Shown here piece by piece: positions 16,552 to 27,512 of a stretch of DNA of 36,867 bases (within the stretch, counting starts at the first letter, position 1; each line of letters starts with the position of its first letter). The position numbers and the translations under genes are program-made. Under the pieces are notes generated by a model. It was not told the origin of the DNA, did no database searches, and was given only the letters and a program-made list of their open reading frames with translations. Source of the DNA: an uncultured Clostridia bacterium (GTDB lineage Bacteria > Bacillota > Clostridia > TANB77 > CAG-508); contig CANRSD010000019.1 in the NCBI GenBank assembly GCA_947642355.1, positions 1-36,867 of the forward strand, in the 5' to 3' direction.

Positions 16552-17898
16552 TTATATTATGTTATCTTTGATAGCCTTTTGATATAAATTTCCCTTTTCT
16601 TCAAAATTTTTATATTTGTTATAACTAGATGCAGCTGGAGAAAGTAAACATATAAAATCTTTTTTGGTTACCTGTTTAGCTATCTTTACAGCTTCTTCTA
16701 TATAATCTACTTTATATACATTTTTACTTCCTTTTAAATAATCATAAATCATAAATCCTGTTTCTGGCATACATATAATATTTTCAACTTCTGATTCTTT
16801 TAAAAATTTTATTAACTCATCCTGTCTAACTCCTCTGTCCATTCCACCACAAATTAATGTATTTACTTTTTTTAATGTTTTTATACAATTTATTGTTGCT
16901 ACTGGTATTGTTGCAATAGAATCATCATAAAATTCAATATTATTAAATTTACCAACATACTCCATTCTATGACTTAGTGGTTTTACTGTTTTTATAATAT
17001 TAATTGTTTTCATTAAATCTAAATCTAAAATTTCTGATACTGCAAGTACAAATAGTATATTGTTTAACATATGATTTCCTTTTATCATTCTTGGTTCATC
17101 TGCATTCATCAAAAATTTACTATTAAAATATATGCTATTTTCTTTTAAATATACTTTATTTTTAATCTCATTATTATCATTTAATAATATTGCAATATCA
17201 TTTTCTTTATATTCAAATTTAAATCCATTCATAAGTTCATTTTCTGCATTGTAAATAAAATAATCAGTATCCTTTTGATATTTTGCAATATTAAATTTAG
17301 CTTTAATATAGTCATTTAATCCATTACAATGATCTAAATGTTCTGGATAAATATCTAATAAAATTGATATATCAGGAGATGTTTTTACAAATTCTAATGT
17401 ATGTGAAGAAACCTCAATTACTGTTATACTTTCTTCATCTATATTATCAATCTCATTTAATATTGGATTACCAATATTTCCTAAAAGAAACACTTTCTTT
17501 CCTTGCTGTTTTAATACTTCATATAAAACTGTACTTGTAGTACTTTTTCCTTTAGTACCTGTTACTCCAATTTTTATTCCTTTAGTATATTTTAAAAGTA
17601 ATTCATAATCTGTTATTATTTTATCCTCAAATCCTTTAGTATTTACATCTTTTAAAACTACTCCTGGAGCTTTTATAATTAAATCAAATTTATCTATATC
17701 TTCTAAATAATTTTCCCCTAATTTAAAATGTATATTTTCTACATCTAATTCACTTTTATCAATATTTTCATTTTTATCTGCAATAGTTATTTTCTTATTT
17801 TTAAAATGTTTTCTTATATAATTATATGTTGCCCTTCCTTGCTTACCAAATCCCAAAATAACAATATTCTTATCTTCTAAAAATTCTTGTAATAGCAT
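16552..17898 (-). CDS. murD: UDP-MurNAc-L-alanine glutamate ligase (MurD, probably MurD2 type)
   Basis: 448 aa, normal for the Mur ligase family. The N-terminal domain has the dinucleotide-like VILGFGKQGRATYNYI. The central ATPase holds GVTGTKGKSTTS (P-loop near residue 115) and the IEVSSHTLEF segment, and the C-terminal domain begins near HRMEYVG. It adds glutamate to UDP-MurNAc-L-Ala in the cytoplasm. The gene directly upstream looks like MurL, 5 nt away, which suggests this enzyme adds L-Glu (MurD2) and MurL then epimerises it. Substrate choice cannot be read from the sequence. The frame is intact. Confidence 0.9.
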   Translation of the reverse strand: MLLQEFLEDKNIVILGFGKQGRATYNYIRKHFKNKKITIADKNENIDKSELDVENIHFKLGENYLEDIDKFDLIIKAPGVVLKDVNTKGFEDKIITDYELLLKYTKGIKIGVTGTKGKSTTSTVLYEVLKQQGKKVFLLGNIGNPILNEIDNIDEESITVIEVSSHTLEFVKTSPDISILLDIYPEHLDHCNGLNDYIKAKFNIAKYQKDTDYFIYNAENELMNGFKFEYKENDIAILLNDNNEIKNKVYLKENSIYFNSKFLMNADEPRMIKGNHMLNNILFVLAVSEILDLDLMKTINIIKTVKPLSHRMEYVGKFNNIEFYDDSIATIPVATINCIKTLKKVNTLICGGMDRGVRQDELIKFLKESEVENIICMPETGFMIYDYLKGSKNVYKVDYIEEAVKIAKQVTKKDFICLLSPAASSYNKYKNFEEKGNLYQKAIKDNII

Positions 17899-17903
17899 TC
17901 CTT

Positions 17904-19238
17904 TTAAATATTCTCCTTTAAAATTTCACTAAATTCTATTGGTAAATTATTCTCATTATTATAATTTTTTAATTTACTATCATCTGTTTTTTCTAATTCA
18001 AAATGTTCTTTATAATATTTTATTAAAAATGGTAGTTCTCTACTATCTGTATTTTCTATAATTCTATTTACACAAAAACGAACTTCACTAAAAGTTCCTA
18101 CACACTCAAATGGTTTTACTTCTCCATATCCACACAATTCTATAAATGTTTGCAAAAGTTTTTCATCATTAAATAAATCTTTTCCAAAAGTTTCTATTAA
18201 TTTTTGTTTTTCAACAAATGGGCTAAGTATAGTATAAACAAATAAACATTTAGGGCAATTTCCACACCAAGTCCATGGAACAGACTTACTTCCGACATTA
18301 CAACTTTTAAAAATATTTAAATACTTTTCATATTTTGAAAATATCATTGCTATTTGAAGTTCACTAATTGGTCTTAAGAAACTAAAATATTCTACATCTG
18401 TTTTCAAAAACTCTTTAGCATAATTTCTAAAATCATTCTCAAATTCAAGAGTTTTTGAATATTGATGATTTATATTTTGACCATCTACATTCGATTCATT
18501 TGCACTGTCTTCATTCGATAATGCTATATATTTTCTTCCTAATAAAAATGCTACTGTATATGTTAAAAATGCTACCATTGCAGAAAATGGCGTATGACCA
18601 TTAAAAAATCCTTTTGAATTTAAATCTATCAAATTTTTATCTATTTTCCTATTTACTTCAATTACACTATCTCTATTAAAACCTGCTATTTCTACACATT
18701 TTAAAGAAACTTCTTTTGACCCTATCATAAAACAATTTATATTATCAAATCTGTTTTTTAATAATTCTAAAGTAACATTTGAATCTTTTCCACCGCCTAT
18801 TGGTATTATTATTCCACTAAAATCATTTTTTATTTCTTCTAATTCTAAAAAGTCACCTTGATTTTCAAAATTTATAAACTCTTCTTCTGAAGTTTCTATT
18901 TTATTTAAATATCTAAACTCACCAAGACCTAAGTAAAATAACTTTTTAAACCATTTTTCTTGTTCTTTTGTTAATCTTCCACATTTAATTATAAAATTAG
19001 GAGAACATGTAGCTTTAAAATAACTTATTGCCTCTACCATTCCTAAATTAAATACTAAGTTTTTTAATATATTAGAATTTAAAGATTTCCATTTAAAATT
19101 TTTCTTTATTATTTCAATTTGTGGTTCAAATTTTGCCAAACCTTCTATTTCAAAATCAAATTTAAAATAAATTTTATAATTATCTTCTATTATTTTATAA
19201 TCATTATAAATAAAATTTTGATATTCTCTTCCTGGCAT
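17904..19238 (-). CDS. murL: Probable UDP-MurNAc-L-Ala-L-Glu epimerase
   Basis: 444 aa. Near residue 150 is IIPIGGGKDSNVTLELL, a PP-loop-like ATP-binding motif. Further on are EDSANESNVDGQNINHQYSK and a cysteine motif WCGNCPKCLFVY near residue 330. These features and the position directly before a murD gene fit MurL, which converts the terminal L-Glu of UDP-MurNAc-L-Ala-L-Glu to D-Glu with ATP, replacing glutamate racemase. The alternative is an unrelated PP-loop enzyme of the same shape. The ATG at 19238 follows AAAGGATG, 17 nt after the upstream gene. Confidence 0.7.
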   Translation of the reverse strand: MPGREYQNFIYNDYKIIEDNYKIYFKFDFEIEGLAKFEPQIEIIKKNFKWKSLNSNILKNLVFNLGMVEAISYFKATCSPNFIIKCGRLTKEQEKWFKKLFYLGLGEFRYLNKIETSEEEFINFENQGDFLELEEIKNDFSGIIIPIGGGKDSNVTLELLKNRFDNINCFMIGSKEVSLKCVEIAGFNRDSVIEVNRKIDKNLIDLNSKGFFNGHTPFSAMVAFLTYTVAFLLGRKYIALSNEDSANESNVDGQNINHQYSKTLEFENDFRNYAKEFLKTDVEYFSFLRPISELQIAMIFSKYEKYLNIFKSCNVGSKSVPWTWCGNCPKCLFVYTILSPFVEKQKLIETFGKDLFNDEKLLQTFIELCGYGEVKPFECVGTFSEVRFCVNRIIENTDSRELPFLIKYYKEHFELEKTDDSKLKNYNNENNLPIEFSEILKENI

Positions 19239-19255
19239 AATTTCATCCTTTCCAT

Positions 19256-20216
19256 TTACAATTTTAAGCTTCTTTTTCCATCAATTTTATTCTCAGATAC
19301 AGTTTTATATATAGTTTTTCTTCTATTTAATATAGCATATATAATAGAAGTAATTATAATAGAAAAAATTAATCCTATATTTCCGTATAATAGCTATTAT
19401 AAATATTAAAAAAATATCATTAAATTTAATAATTTCTATAAAACTATACCCACTTGAAATATACATACATAAAGGAAATAAAATATTTCCTACACAAATT
19501 AGAAATATTAAATTAATCTTATCTCCTACTAACTCTTTACCTATATTAATTCCTATTTTAAATTGCTTTTTCAAAACAATATCTTCTTTTTTATTTTTTT
19601 CTTCATCTAATTTTAACACCATTTTAGAAACAATGTCCAAATATATTCCAATTAGAGCAATACTTGCTATTCCAAAAATTATATTTTGAGAATCTAAAAC
19701 ATTATTTAACTGAACTTTAGTTATGAAACAAACTACTAAAATTATTAAACCTGTAATTAAACTTGTAATAACCACTGACAATAATTCTATAAACGATTTT
19801 TTATGAATTCCTTCCTTTATAAAAATATTCAAAAAAGAAATTAAAAATACTGTTATAATTGCCAAAATTATTTTGTTATTACCATTTAAAAATCCTTTTA
19901 CATATATATAATATAATATCAAAAAAGAAAATAATAATCTTAATATTATTCTTATTGTAGATATTTTTTCTATTAAAATCAATAATATAAAAAATAATAT
20001 TAAAGGTACTAATATATAATATAATCTATTATCATTTATAGTATTATTAATACCATCTTGTTCTAAATATTTTTCTTCTTCATATTTGGGATCAACAACT
20101 GCTTCTAATGCAGTTTCAATATTTTCATCTGTACCTTTAACTTCATATATAACTCCAATTAATAAATTCATCATTAGTAAAAATAGTGCCATAATTAGAA
20201 TTATCTTTTTACACAT
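19256..20216 (-). CDS. YibE/F-like membrane protein, with +1 shift at CGG
   Basis: 319 aa after the shift. An N-terminal helix and a short outer segment precede about seven more hydrophobic helices. GIYLDIVSKMVLKLDEEK and KQFKIGINIGKELVGDKINL match the core of YibE/F-like transporters, whose substrate is unknown. The shift at 19383-19385 restores IIAII-G-NIGLIFSIIITSIIYAIL, a complete last helix and a basic cytoplasmic tail. Unshifted, the protein ends in an odd Tyr/Phe-rich tail. Second gene of the operon 21124-16552; the corrected stop lies 17 nt before murL. Confidence 0.75.
19383..19385 (-). other. In-frame CGG, +1 shift site in the YibE/F-like gene
   Basis: Coding strand ATA-CGG-A. Dropping the C gives IAIIGNIGLIFSIII and moves the stop to 19256, where normal spacing to murL appears. 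Confidence 0.82.
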
Positions 20217-20239
20217 AAATTCTCCTCTTATTATTATAT

Positions 20240-21124
20240 TTAAAAAATAACTATATCTACTTCATTAGTATTTACCTCTTCACCATAAGAATATACAATA
20301 TACACATATCCATCATCAGTTAAAAAATATGATTTTGCATTATCTATTTTATACATTTTATCTTTCAAATTTCTTTGAAATATTGTTTCTGTTCCAAATT
20401 CATTTGCTATAGCATTTGCATTTTCGTATGCTGTTTTTATAGAAGTATTAATACTTTTTTGAACTGTTTCTTTATCAGTATTTTTTAATTCTATCAATTT
20501 ATCTAAAGTAACCTCTTTTTTATCTGGAATACTATAGTTAAATGTTGTAATAGTAACTTTTTCAGGATTATTCCCATATTTTGCAGTTTCCTTTATAGCA
20601 ATTGATACCACATCTTTATTAATATAACCTACATATGAAACATTATATGATACATGTTCTTTAGAGTTCCTCATTATTTTATTTGCTTCATCATAAAATC
20701 TTTCTTCTATACTTGAATTTATATTTTTAGCAACATCATTATTAATGTTTAATATAGGCAACTTTAAATTTACATTATAATAATTTTCATCTATATTTTG
20801 AATATTATATCCTGTATATACAATAGATTTTGATGTTTCTATTTTATCTACTCTTACACTCTCACTATTTATATGTAATTCATTAGTAAATATATTTGAA
20901 AAATTTGCTTTTAAATTTGTATACTCTTCTGATGTTTTCTTAGTTCCTATATGAATCCCCAACATTAATGGATCTGTATCTGAATATTTGTAAAAAAATT
21001 GACTATAAATTCCTAAACAAATTGCTAATATACAAATTAATATCAATATTAAAAAGAATATTGTTTTGTTTTTACCAGTTAAATTAATAACAAATCTTCT
21101 TAAAGCTCTAATTATATTATTCAT
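20240..21124 (-). CDS. Membrane-anchored protein with RsiV/PdaC-like outer domain
   Basis: About 294 aa. One transmembrane helix (residues ~22-42) is followed by an outer region. The layout, a segment with LPILNINNDVAKNINSSIEE and then VTLDKLIELKNTDKETVQKS, then YFLTDDGYVYIVYSYGEE near the end, resembles the DUF4163 plus DUF3298 pair found in PdaC and anti-sigma factor RsiV. No catalytic domain is visible, so the role is unknown. The ATG at 21124 (after AAAGGGG) is preferred because the upstream in-frame start at 21157 lies at or before the predicted transcript start. Confidence 0.65.
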   Translation of the reverse strand: MNNIIRALRRFVINLTGKNKTIFFLILILICILAICLGIYSQFFYKYSDTDPLMLGIHIGTKKTSEEYTNLKANFSNIFTNELHINSESVRVDKIETSKSIVYTGYNIQNIDENYYNVNLKLPILNINNDVAKNINSSIEERFYDEANKIMRNSKEHVSYNVSYVGYINKDVVSIAIKETAKYGNNPEKVTITTFNYSIPDKKEVTLDKLIELKNTDKETVQKSINTSIKTAYENANAIANEFGTETIFQRNLKDKMYKIDNAKSYFLTDDGYVYIVYSYGEEVNTNEVDIVIF

Positions 21125-21155
21125 AATATACCCCTTTATAATTTGATATAGGCAC

Positions 21156-21184
21156 ATTATACCATCTTGTTTCTAACAATTCAA
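21156..21184 (-). promoter_or_regulatory. Promoter of the 21124-16552 operon (includes murL and murD)
   Basis: TTGAAT and TATAAT are separated by 17 nt on the minus strand. It is back to back with the clpE promoter. Confidence 0.7.
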
Positions 21185-21231
21185 GTACTATTTAAAAACT
21201 TAAAATATCAAGCATTTTCTTGATTTTTCTA

Positions 21232-21260
21232 TTGACTATCTAAATAAAATATTGTATTAT
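21232..21260 (+). promoter_or_regulatory. clpE: Promoter of clpE
   Basis: TTGACT and TATTAT are separated by 17 nt on the plus strand, about 40 nt before the start codon. I did not find a clear CtsR operator (GGTCAAA heptads) around it. Confidence 0.65.
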
Positions 21261-21298
21261 ACATATATTATTAAGTATAAGGGAGAGAATGAAAACGT

Positions 21299-23596
21299 AT
21301 GAATATGGTATGCTCAGTATGTAAGAAAAATCCTGCAGTTGTATTCATTAATAAAATTGAAAATAATAAGACTCAAGTTGAAGGTCTTTGCTATAATTGT
21401 GCTAAAGAAAAAGGTATAAATCCACTTCAAGTTTTAACTCAAAATTCAAATATATCTGATGATGATATTGAACAATTATCTGAACAATTTGGTAATTTTA
21501 TGAATGAAATTTCAGAAACTGATATGGATAATATTGGCAATGTTGATGGAGAAAATAATCCTTTTGCAGGAATTTTAAATTTATTTAAAGGAAATTCAGG
21601 AAATGAAAATGGAACTTCAGCTTCCTCTGAAAATTCCTCTAATCACAAAAAAACTGTTAAAGTAGAAAAAAAGCAAAAGAATAATAAGAAAAAATTTTTA
21701 GATACATTTGGAACAAACCTAACTGCTCTTGCTTCTAGTGGTAAAATTGATGAAGTAATTGGTAGAGAACAAGAAATATTAAGAGTAACACAAATATTAA
21801 ATAGACGTTCTAAAAATAATCCTTGTTTAATTGGAGAACCTGGTGTTGGTAAAACTGCTATTGCTCAAGGATTAGCTTTAAAAATATCTAGAAAAGAAGT
21901 ACCTGCTAAACTATTAAATAAAGAAGTTTATTTAATAGATATTACAGCTATTGTTGCTGGAACTCAATTTAGAGGTCAATTTGAAGCTAGAATGAAATCT
22001 TTAATAGAAGAATGTAAAACATATGGAAATATTATTCTTGTTATAGATGAATTACACAATATAATTGGTGCAGGAGATGCAGAACATTCTATGAATGCAG
22101 CCAATATATTAAAACCTGCTTTATCTTCTGGAGATATCCAAATAATTGGAACTACTACATTAAAAGAATACAGAAAATATATTGAAAAAGATTCTGCTTT
22201 AGAAAGAAGATTTCAACCAGTAATGGTTGAAGAACCAAGCATAGATGAAACTGTTCAAATAATTAAAGGAATTAAAAAATATTATGAAGAATATCATAAA
22301 GTTTTAATTTCTGATGATATTATTGAAAAAATAGTTAATATGTCTGAAAGATATATTCATGATAGGTTTTTGCCAGATAAAGCAATAGATATCATAGATG
22401 AAGCTTGCTCAAAAATAAACTTAAATAATAAAGCTCTTTATGAACTTGAAATGATTAAAAATGAATTAGCTGTTATAGAATCTGAAAAAGAAGAAGCTGT
22501 TTCTTCTGATTCTATTGAAGATTATCAAAAAGCAGCAGACTTAAAAACTAAAGAGTGCAACTTAAAAGAAAAGTTAGCACAAATAGAAAAAACATTAAAA
22601 CCATCTATCCTTTCTGTTCAAGATATTGCAGAAGTAATTGAAAGATGGACAAAAATCCCAGTAACTAAAATAACAGAGGCTGAAACAGAAAAATTATTAA
22701 ACCTAGAAAATTACCTACACAAACATGTTATTGGTCAAGAAAAAGCTATCTCAGCAGTATCTCGTGCAATAAGAAGAAATAGAGTTGGACTTCAAAGTAC
22801 AAAACGTCCACCATCATTTATATTTGTCGGACCTACTGGTGTTGGTAAAACTGAACTTGCAAAATCTTTAGCAAAAGAAATTTTTGGAAGTGAAGAATCT
22901 ATTGTTAGAATTGATATGTCTGAATATATGGAAAGCCATTCAACTTCAAAATTAATTGGTTCTCCTCCAGGTTATGTTGGATATGATGATGCTGGTCAAT
23001 TAACTGATAGAGTTAAAAGAAGACCTTATTCAATTATTCTTTTAGATGAAATTGAAAAAGCACATCCAGATGTATTTAATATATTACTTCAAGTTTTAGA
23101 TGATGGAAAACTTACAGATTCTCAAGGAAATACTGTAAACTTTTCAAACACAATTATAATTATGACTTCTAATGCTGGCTCAAACTTAAATAATAATTCA
23201 ATTGGTTTTGGAAACAAATCTATACAAGATACAAATAAAATGGTAGATGCTTTAAAAACACTATTCAGACCAGAATTTTTAAATAGAGTTGATGAAATAA
23301 TTCCATTTAATAGTTTAACAGAAGATGAATTACTTCAAATAATTGACTTACTTTTAGAACAAACAAATAACAGTTTAAAATCAAAAGAAATAAAACTTGA
23401 CGTAGATTTAGAAGCTAAAAAGTTTTTATTATCTAAAGGAACTGATTTAAAATATGGTGCAAGACCTTTAAGAAGAACTATTCAAAACTATATTGAAGAT
23501 ATTATTGCAGATAAAATTCTAAAAAATGAACTAAAATCTGGAAATACAATTTTTGTTCATCTAAAAAATAATGAACTAGAATTTAAAATTGGATAG
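21299..23596 (+). CDS. clpE: ClpE-type AAA+ unfoldase of the Clp protease
   Basis: 765 aa. The N-terminus is a zinc finger with Cys pairs at 5/8 and 31/34 (CX2C-X22-CX2C), the mark of ClpE rather than ClpC. The first AAA+ module has Walker [10 protein letters not shown] and Walker [20 protein letters not shown]-like coiled coil ([13 protein letters not shown]) follows, then the second AAA+ module with [14 protein letters not shown] and [14 protein letters not shown]. It unfolds proteins for ClpP degradation, usually in stress. The only large plus-strand gene besides the VirD4-like one. It has no in-frame CGG; its CGG at about 22827 lies across GTC-GGA and causes no break. Confidence 0.93.
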   Translation: MNMVCSVCKKNPAVVFINKIENNKTQVEGLCYNCAKEKGINPLQVLTQNSNISDDDIEQLSEQFGNFMNEISETDMDNIGNVDGENNPFAGILNLFKGNSGNENGTSASSENSSNHKKTVKVEKKQKNNKKKFLDTFGTNLTALASSGKIDEVIGREQEILRVTQILNRRSKNNPCLIGEPGVGKTAIAQGLALKISRKEVPAKLLNKEVYLIDITAIVAGTQFRGQFEARMKSLIEECKTYGNIILVIDELHNIIGAGDAEHSMNAANILKPALSSGDIQIIGTTTLKEYRKYIEKDSALERRFQPVMVEEPSIDETVQIIKGIKKYYEEYHKVLISDDIIEKIVNMSERYIHDRFLPDKAIDIIDEACSKINLNNKALYELEMIKNELAVIESEKEEAVSSDSIEDYQKAADLKTKECNLKEKLAQIEKTLKPSILSVQDIAEVIERWTKIPVTKITEAETEKLLNLENYLHKHVIGQEKAISAVSRAIRRNRVGLQSTKRPPSFIFVGPTGVGKTELAKSLAKEIFGSEESIVRIDMSEYMESHSTSKLIGSPPGYVGYDDAGQLTDRVKRRPYSIILLDEIEKAHPDVFNILLQVLDDGKLTDSQGNTVNFSNTIIIMTSNAGSNLNNNSIGFGNKSIQDTNKMVDALKTLFRPEFLNRVDEIIPFNSLTEDELLQIIDLLLEQTNNSLKSKEIKLDVDLEAKKFLLSKGTDLKYGARPLRRTIQNYIEDIIADKILKNELKSGNTIFVHLKNNELEFKIG

Positions 23597-23640
23597 AAAC
23601 ATGCAACTTCGAGACGCTATTATTTTTCGTATAATAAGCA

Positions 23641-23675
23641 AAAAATTCGTTAAATATTATATTTAACGAATTTTT
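23641..23675. terminator. Strong bidirectional terminator after clpE
   Basis: Perfect 17-bp stem around a single base (arms read AAAAATTCGTTAAATAT and its complement), with T-runs on both strands. It serves clpE and the convergent BofC-like gene. Confidence 0.85.
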
Positions 23676-23698
23676 CATTTATTATTTACACTTCCAAA

Positions 23699-24283
23699 TT
23701 ACTCAAAACTTTCTAAAGTAGAATTTAATGAAGACACTCCATACACATATATTCCATCTTTCAATTTTTTCATATCTTCTTCTGTTAAATATTCTGTTCC
23801 TATTTCTGTCCTTTCATAAATGAATTTATTATAATTTTCATCTAATCTATATACTATAATTTTACCACTCTCTTCTGTAATTATAAAATGTTCTCCACAT
23901 AAACCTTCCATTGTTTTATACAATGAAATTGAATTTTCTGAAAAATCCTTTACTGTCCAATCTAAATATTTATTTTCTAGTTGCCTTTTAGTTAAATTAA
24001 CCATTTCACTTGGAATTTCAGCTGTAGTTTTTACTGTATGTTTACAATCTTTATAATTCTTTTCTAATATTAATTCTGCATTAGGAGAAACTTTTTCTTC
24101 TGAAATACTTGTTTCAACAGTAGTTTGAATTGATGTTCCTACATTTGTAGTATTTCCTACTATATTTTCAACTGCAATATCTTTTTTATCACTTTTAAAT
24201 AATGGCATAAATTTTCCTAAAAAATAACCAATTAAAATTGAAAATATAAATATAATTAATCCATACTTTATATAATTTTTCAT
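23699..24283 (-). CDS. BofC C-terminal-domain-like membrane protein
   Basis: 194 aa. An N-terminal transmembrane helix (residues ~6-24) is followed by a Thr/Ser-rich linker and an outer domain. The end, YLTEEDMKKLKDGIYVYGVSSLNSTLESFE, fits the BofC C-terminal domain, a forespore-secreted regulator in the SigK checkpoint of Bacillus. In gut Clostridia this domain also occurs outside sporulation, so a sporulation role is only suggested. The ATG follows GGAGAG. A TTGACA-like box lies at 24397-24402, but the spacing to TATAAT (21 nt) is poor. Confidence 0.7.
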   Translation of the reverse strand: MKNYIKYGLIIFIFSILIGYFLGKFMPLFKSDKKDIAVENIVGNTTNVGTSIQTTVETSISEEKVSPNAELILEKNYKDCKHTVKTTAEIPSEMVNLTKRQLENKYLDWTVKDFSENSISLYKTMEGLCGEHFIITEESGKIIVYRLDENYNKFIYERTEIGTEYLTEEDMKKLKDGIYVYGVSSLNSTLESFE

Positions 24284-24436
24284 AATAAAATCTCTCCTCT
24301 TTCTCTTTTTCTTTAGTATTACTTTAAACTAGCAAAATTATACATTTTTTTATAATTAATTTTTACTATATTATATATTTTTCTTTTAAAATATTCTGTC
24401 AAACTATGTAATAATATTTATTTCTATCAAAATATT

Positions 24437-26594
24437 TTATTTTAACATTTTATTTACCCAAATCTTCCCTTTTCTATTAATTTGTATTGTAATTTCTCCA
24501 TCTTCGTCTGTTCTAAATATTTTACTTCCAACTCCGTTCTAATCTTTTTAAAACTCCAATATCAGGATGACCAAAAGTATTTCTTTTTCCTACTCCAATT
24601 ATTGAAATTTTAGGTTTTACACTATGCAAAAACTCCTCTATTGATGAAGATTTTGAGCCATGATGAGCTACTTTTAGTATTGTCGATTTTAAATCTTTAT
24701 ATTTTTCTAAAATAGCTTTTTCAGCAATCTTTTCAATATCTCCTGTAAAAATACAAGAAAAATTTTTATATACCATTTTGCAAACTAAAGAATTATTATT
24801 GATACTGTTTTCCATGATTATATTATTAGAACTTGGCCATAATATATCAAAGTATAAATTATTTTCTATTTTTATTCTTTTACCAGCTTCTACTACATGA
24901 ATTTTTATTTTATTTTCTTTTACTATTTTTAAAAACTTTTGATAATTTTCTGAATCTTCAAATTGCTTTCCTATAATTACATTTTTTACTTTAATATTTT
25001 GTAAAATTTCAAATAAGCCTCCACAATGGTCTGTATCAAAATGAGACACCATAATATAATCTAATTTTCCAATTCTATTCTTTAATAAATATGTTATTAC
25101 AGTATTTTCTTCTTCTCCTCCATCTATAAGTAAAGTTTTTCCTTTCTCAGTTGTAACTAAACAACTATCCCCTTGCCCTACATCTAAAAAATTTATTTTG
25201 AAACAATTATTAAATTTAAAAAAATTTAATAACAAAGAAAAAATAAGAAATAAAATTAAAACATTTTTTATTATCTTTTTTATTTCTATTTTAAAAATAC
25301 GTATAAATATTAAAATATAATAAATCCACAAAAAAATTATATTTGGACTTATTACATATATCTTTGATAACTTTAAATCTCCCACAATTTCTGCAATTTT
25401 AAATAATATTTTTAATAAAAATTTTTCTATAAATATTAATTTTCCTGTAAATAAATTTATATATCCTATAACTAATATTGGACCTATTAAAAATGATATA
25501 AAGAAATTAGAAATAAAAAAAGTAAATGATATTGTATTATACGAATATAAAATAATTGGAAAAATCAAAATTTGTACAGCTATACTTGTTTTCAATTTTA
25601 TTTTTACTAATGCAAGAGTGCCTAAAAATGATAACCACATACCTATATTTTCTATATTATAATAATTCAAAATTAATAATAAATCTAAACTTAAAGCTAA
25701 ATTAGTTAAAAAGTCACTTTTCCTGTAAATATTTTTTGCAATTAAATTAATAATTACCATAACAGATGCTCTTATACATGATGGACTTGCACCAGTAAAA
25801 ATAATAAATAATATTAAAAAAATAATAAGAATAATATTTTTTATTTTTTTTGAATTTATAATTTTATTTATTACAAATTCTATTACTGTAATTATATAAA
25901 TAATATGCAAACCAGAGATAGCCAAAACATGTGAAATACTACTATTTTTAAAATTATCTCTTAATTCATCTGTTATTCCTGATTTATCTCCAATCAAAAT
26001 TCCACTTAAAAATCCTGCTTCTTCTAAATTAAACTTTTCATATAATCTATTTCTTAAATCAAATTTTAATTTATAAAAATAATAAGATATTCCTTTATCT
26101 CTACTTATAATATTTATTTTGTCTATTTTCAAAATCCCAAAAATTTTATTTTGTCTTAAATATCTTTCATAATTAAATCCTTTATTATTTCTTTGATTTT
26201 GTGCTTTTTCAAACTCTCCTTTAAAATAAATTATATCACCATATTCCAATTTTAACTTTTTATCTGCATATGCAATTAATTTTACACTTTTATACGAATT
26301 ATTAAATTTCTTTATTTTTATTATATATTCATTTACATATTCCTTTTTTTCTACAAAACTAATTACTTTCGCAATTCCTACACCTTTGCACTCTTTTGGA
26401 AATAAACTTTCATATCTATTCTCACTTATAACTACTAACAAAAAAGATATTAAAACTATTAATACATATATTTTATATCTTTTAAAAAACTTTAAAAATA
26501 ATATTATAAAAAATAATAGAGCTATATTTTTTAAATATAGCCCTAAGCAAATTCCAATTACAAAACTTACAGTTAATAATATAATTTTATTTAT
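24437..26594 (-). CDS. comEC: ComEC/Rec2 DNA-uptake channel, ATA start and +1 shift at CGG
   Basis: 718 aa after the shift. Order: N-terminal membrane helices, an OB-like domain, the ComEC competence membrane domain (GFLSGILIGDKSGI, then SHVLAISGLHIIYI, then IFTGASPSCIRASVMV) and a C-terminal metallo-beta-lactamase-like domain (INFLDVGQGDSCLV, SHFDTDHCGGL, VAHHGSKSS). It carries single-stranded DNA across the membrane during transformation. The frame is open upstream to a TGA at about 26605, and no ATG, GTG or TTG occurs until after the first helices. The only start well placed after the AAAGGAG box is an ATA at 26594, giving (M)NKIILLTVSFVIG. Near the end, CGG at 24534-24536 must be shifted to add the last 32 residues. 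Confidence 0.88.
24534..24536 (-). other. comEC: In-frame CGG, +1 shift site in comEC
   Basis: Coding strand GAA-CGG-A. Dropping the C gives KRLEGVGSKIFRTDEDGEI, the usual C-terminal strand region of the ComEC metallo-beta-lactamase domain. Confidence 0.82.
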
Positions 26595-26629
26595 GGCTAA
26601 TCACTCCTTTTAATTAGCCCCCGCATTTA

Positions 26630-27493
26630 TTAATTGTTTATATTTACTAATCTTTTAGCAATATAACCACTTTCTCTACCATTAATATTAACTTTGTACC
26701 AATCTCCATTCTCTTCCAAAATCTCCGCTTTATCACCTTTTAAAGCAACATCTATTGCCTCTCCATCTGGAGCTTTTCTAATATTAACACGTTCTGAATT
26801 TATATATCCAGTTTTTAGTGGTTCATTTTTATCAGTATCAACTGGATTAGTTGATACTGGAACAGTCTCTCCTGTATTTGGAGTTTCATCTTTTAAATCC
26901 TCATCTACTGAAACTTTTAAAACCCAACCAGTAACATTTCCATCTGTAACTTTTACCCATTTATTTAATTCTTGAATAACTTCCAATTTAACATTTTTTG
27001 AAATATTTGAGATTGAATTTGAGAAAAAGTGAGGTAAACCTCTTATAGAAATTTCCTTTTTAGTAGTAATTTGTGTACCAACTAAACTCTTTGTATTTTC
27101 TGGTTCTTTTTCTGTCTCATTAGGAGTCTCATTTGTAACTATTGGTGGTTGTTCTTCTGGTTGAATATTTTCTGATGGCTGATTTGGTTCATTATTAGTG
27201 ACTTCTGTTGAAGTATTTACTGCAAGCTCTCCTTCTAAAATAACATAGTCTTTACTCATATAACCTGTTTTATTTTCAAATTTTACCTTATACCATTCGT
27301 TTTCTTCTGCTAGTACCTCTACTTTTTCACCATCAGAAGCTAGTGATATAACTTCTGATGAAGTATTTGCTTGTTCTCTTATTCTAACTGACCCCTTAGC
27401 CTTTCCTGTTACTGCAAATACTGTATTTGTAATCATACTTAATGATATTATCCCAAGTGTCCCTATAATTAATTTGTTTTTTAAATTTTTCAT
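26630..27493 (-). CDS. Secreted protein with three SH3b domains
   Basis: 287 aa. A signal peptide (KNKLIIGTLGIISLSMITNTVFA) is followed by three bacterial SH3 (SH3_3) domains: residues ~30-85 (GSVRIREQANTSSEVISLA), ~140-195 and ~230-287 (ERVNIRKAPDGEAIDVALKG). The linkers are rich in Pro, Thr and Glu. SH3b domains bind peptidoglycan or other wall components. No catalytic domain is present, so it is probably a wall-binding or adaptor protein. It lies 20 nt downstream of aspS and 35 nt before comEC. Confidence 0.87.
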   Translation of the reverse strand: MKNLKNKLIIGTLGIISLSMITNTVFAVTGKAKGSVRIREQANTSSEVISLASDGEKVEVLAEENEWYKVKFENKTGYMSKDYVILEGELAVNTSTEVTNNEPNQPSENIQPEEQPPIVTNETPNETEKEPENTKSLVGTQITTKKEISIRGLPHFFSNSISNISKNVKLEVIQELNKWVKVTDGNVTGWVLKVSVDEDLKDETPNTGETVPVSTNPVDTDKNEPLKTGYINSERVNIRKAPDGEAIDVALKGDKAEILEENGDWYKVNINGRESGYIAKRLVNINN

Positions 27494-27512
27494 AAGTTTC
27501 TTATCCTCTTTC

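Noticed and set aside
21158-21298. CtsR operator at clpE
   Set aside because: No GGTCAAA-type heptad repeats around the promoter.
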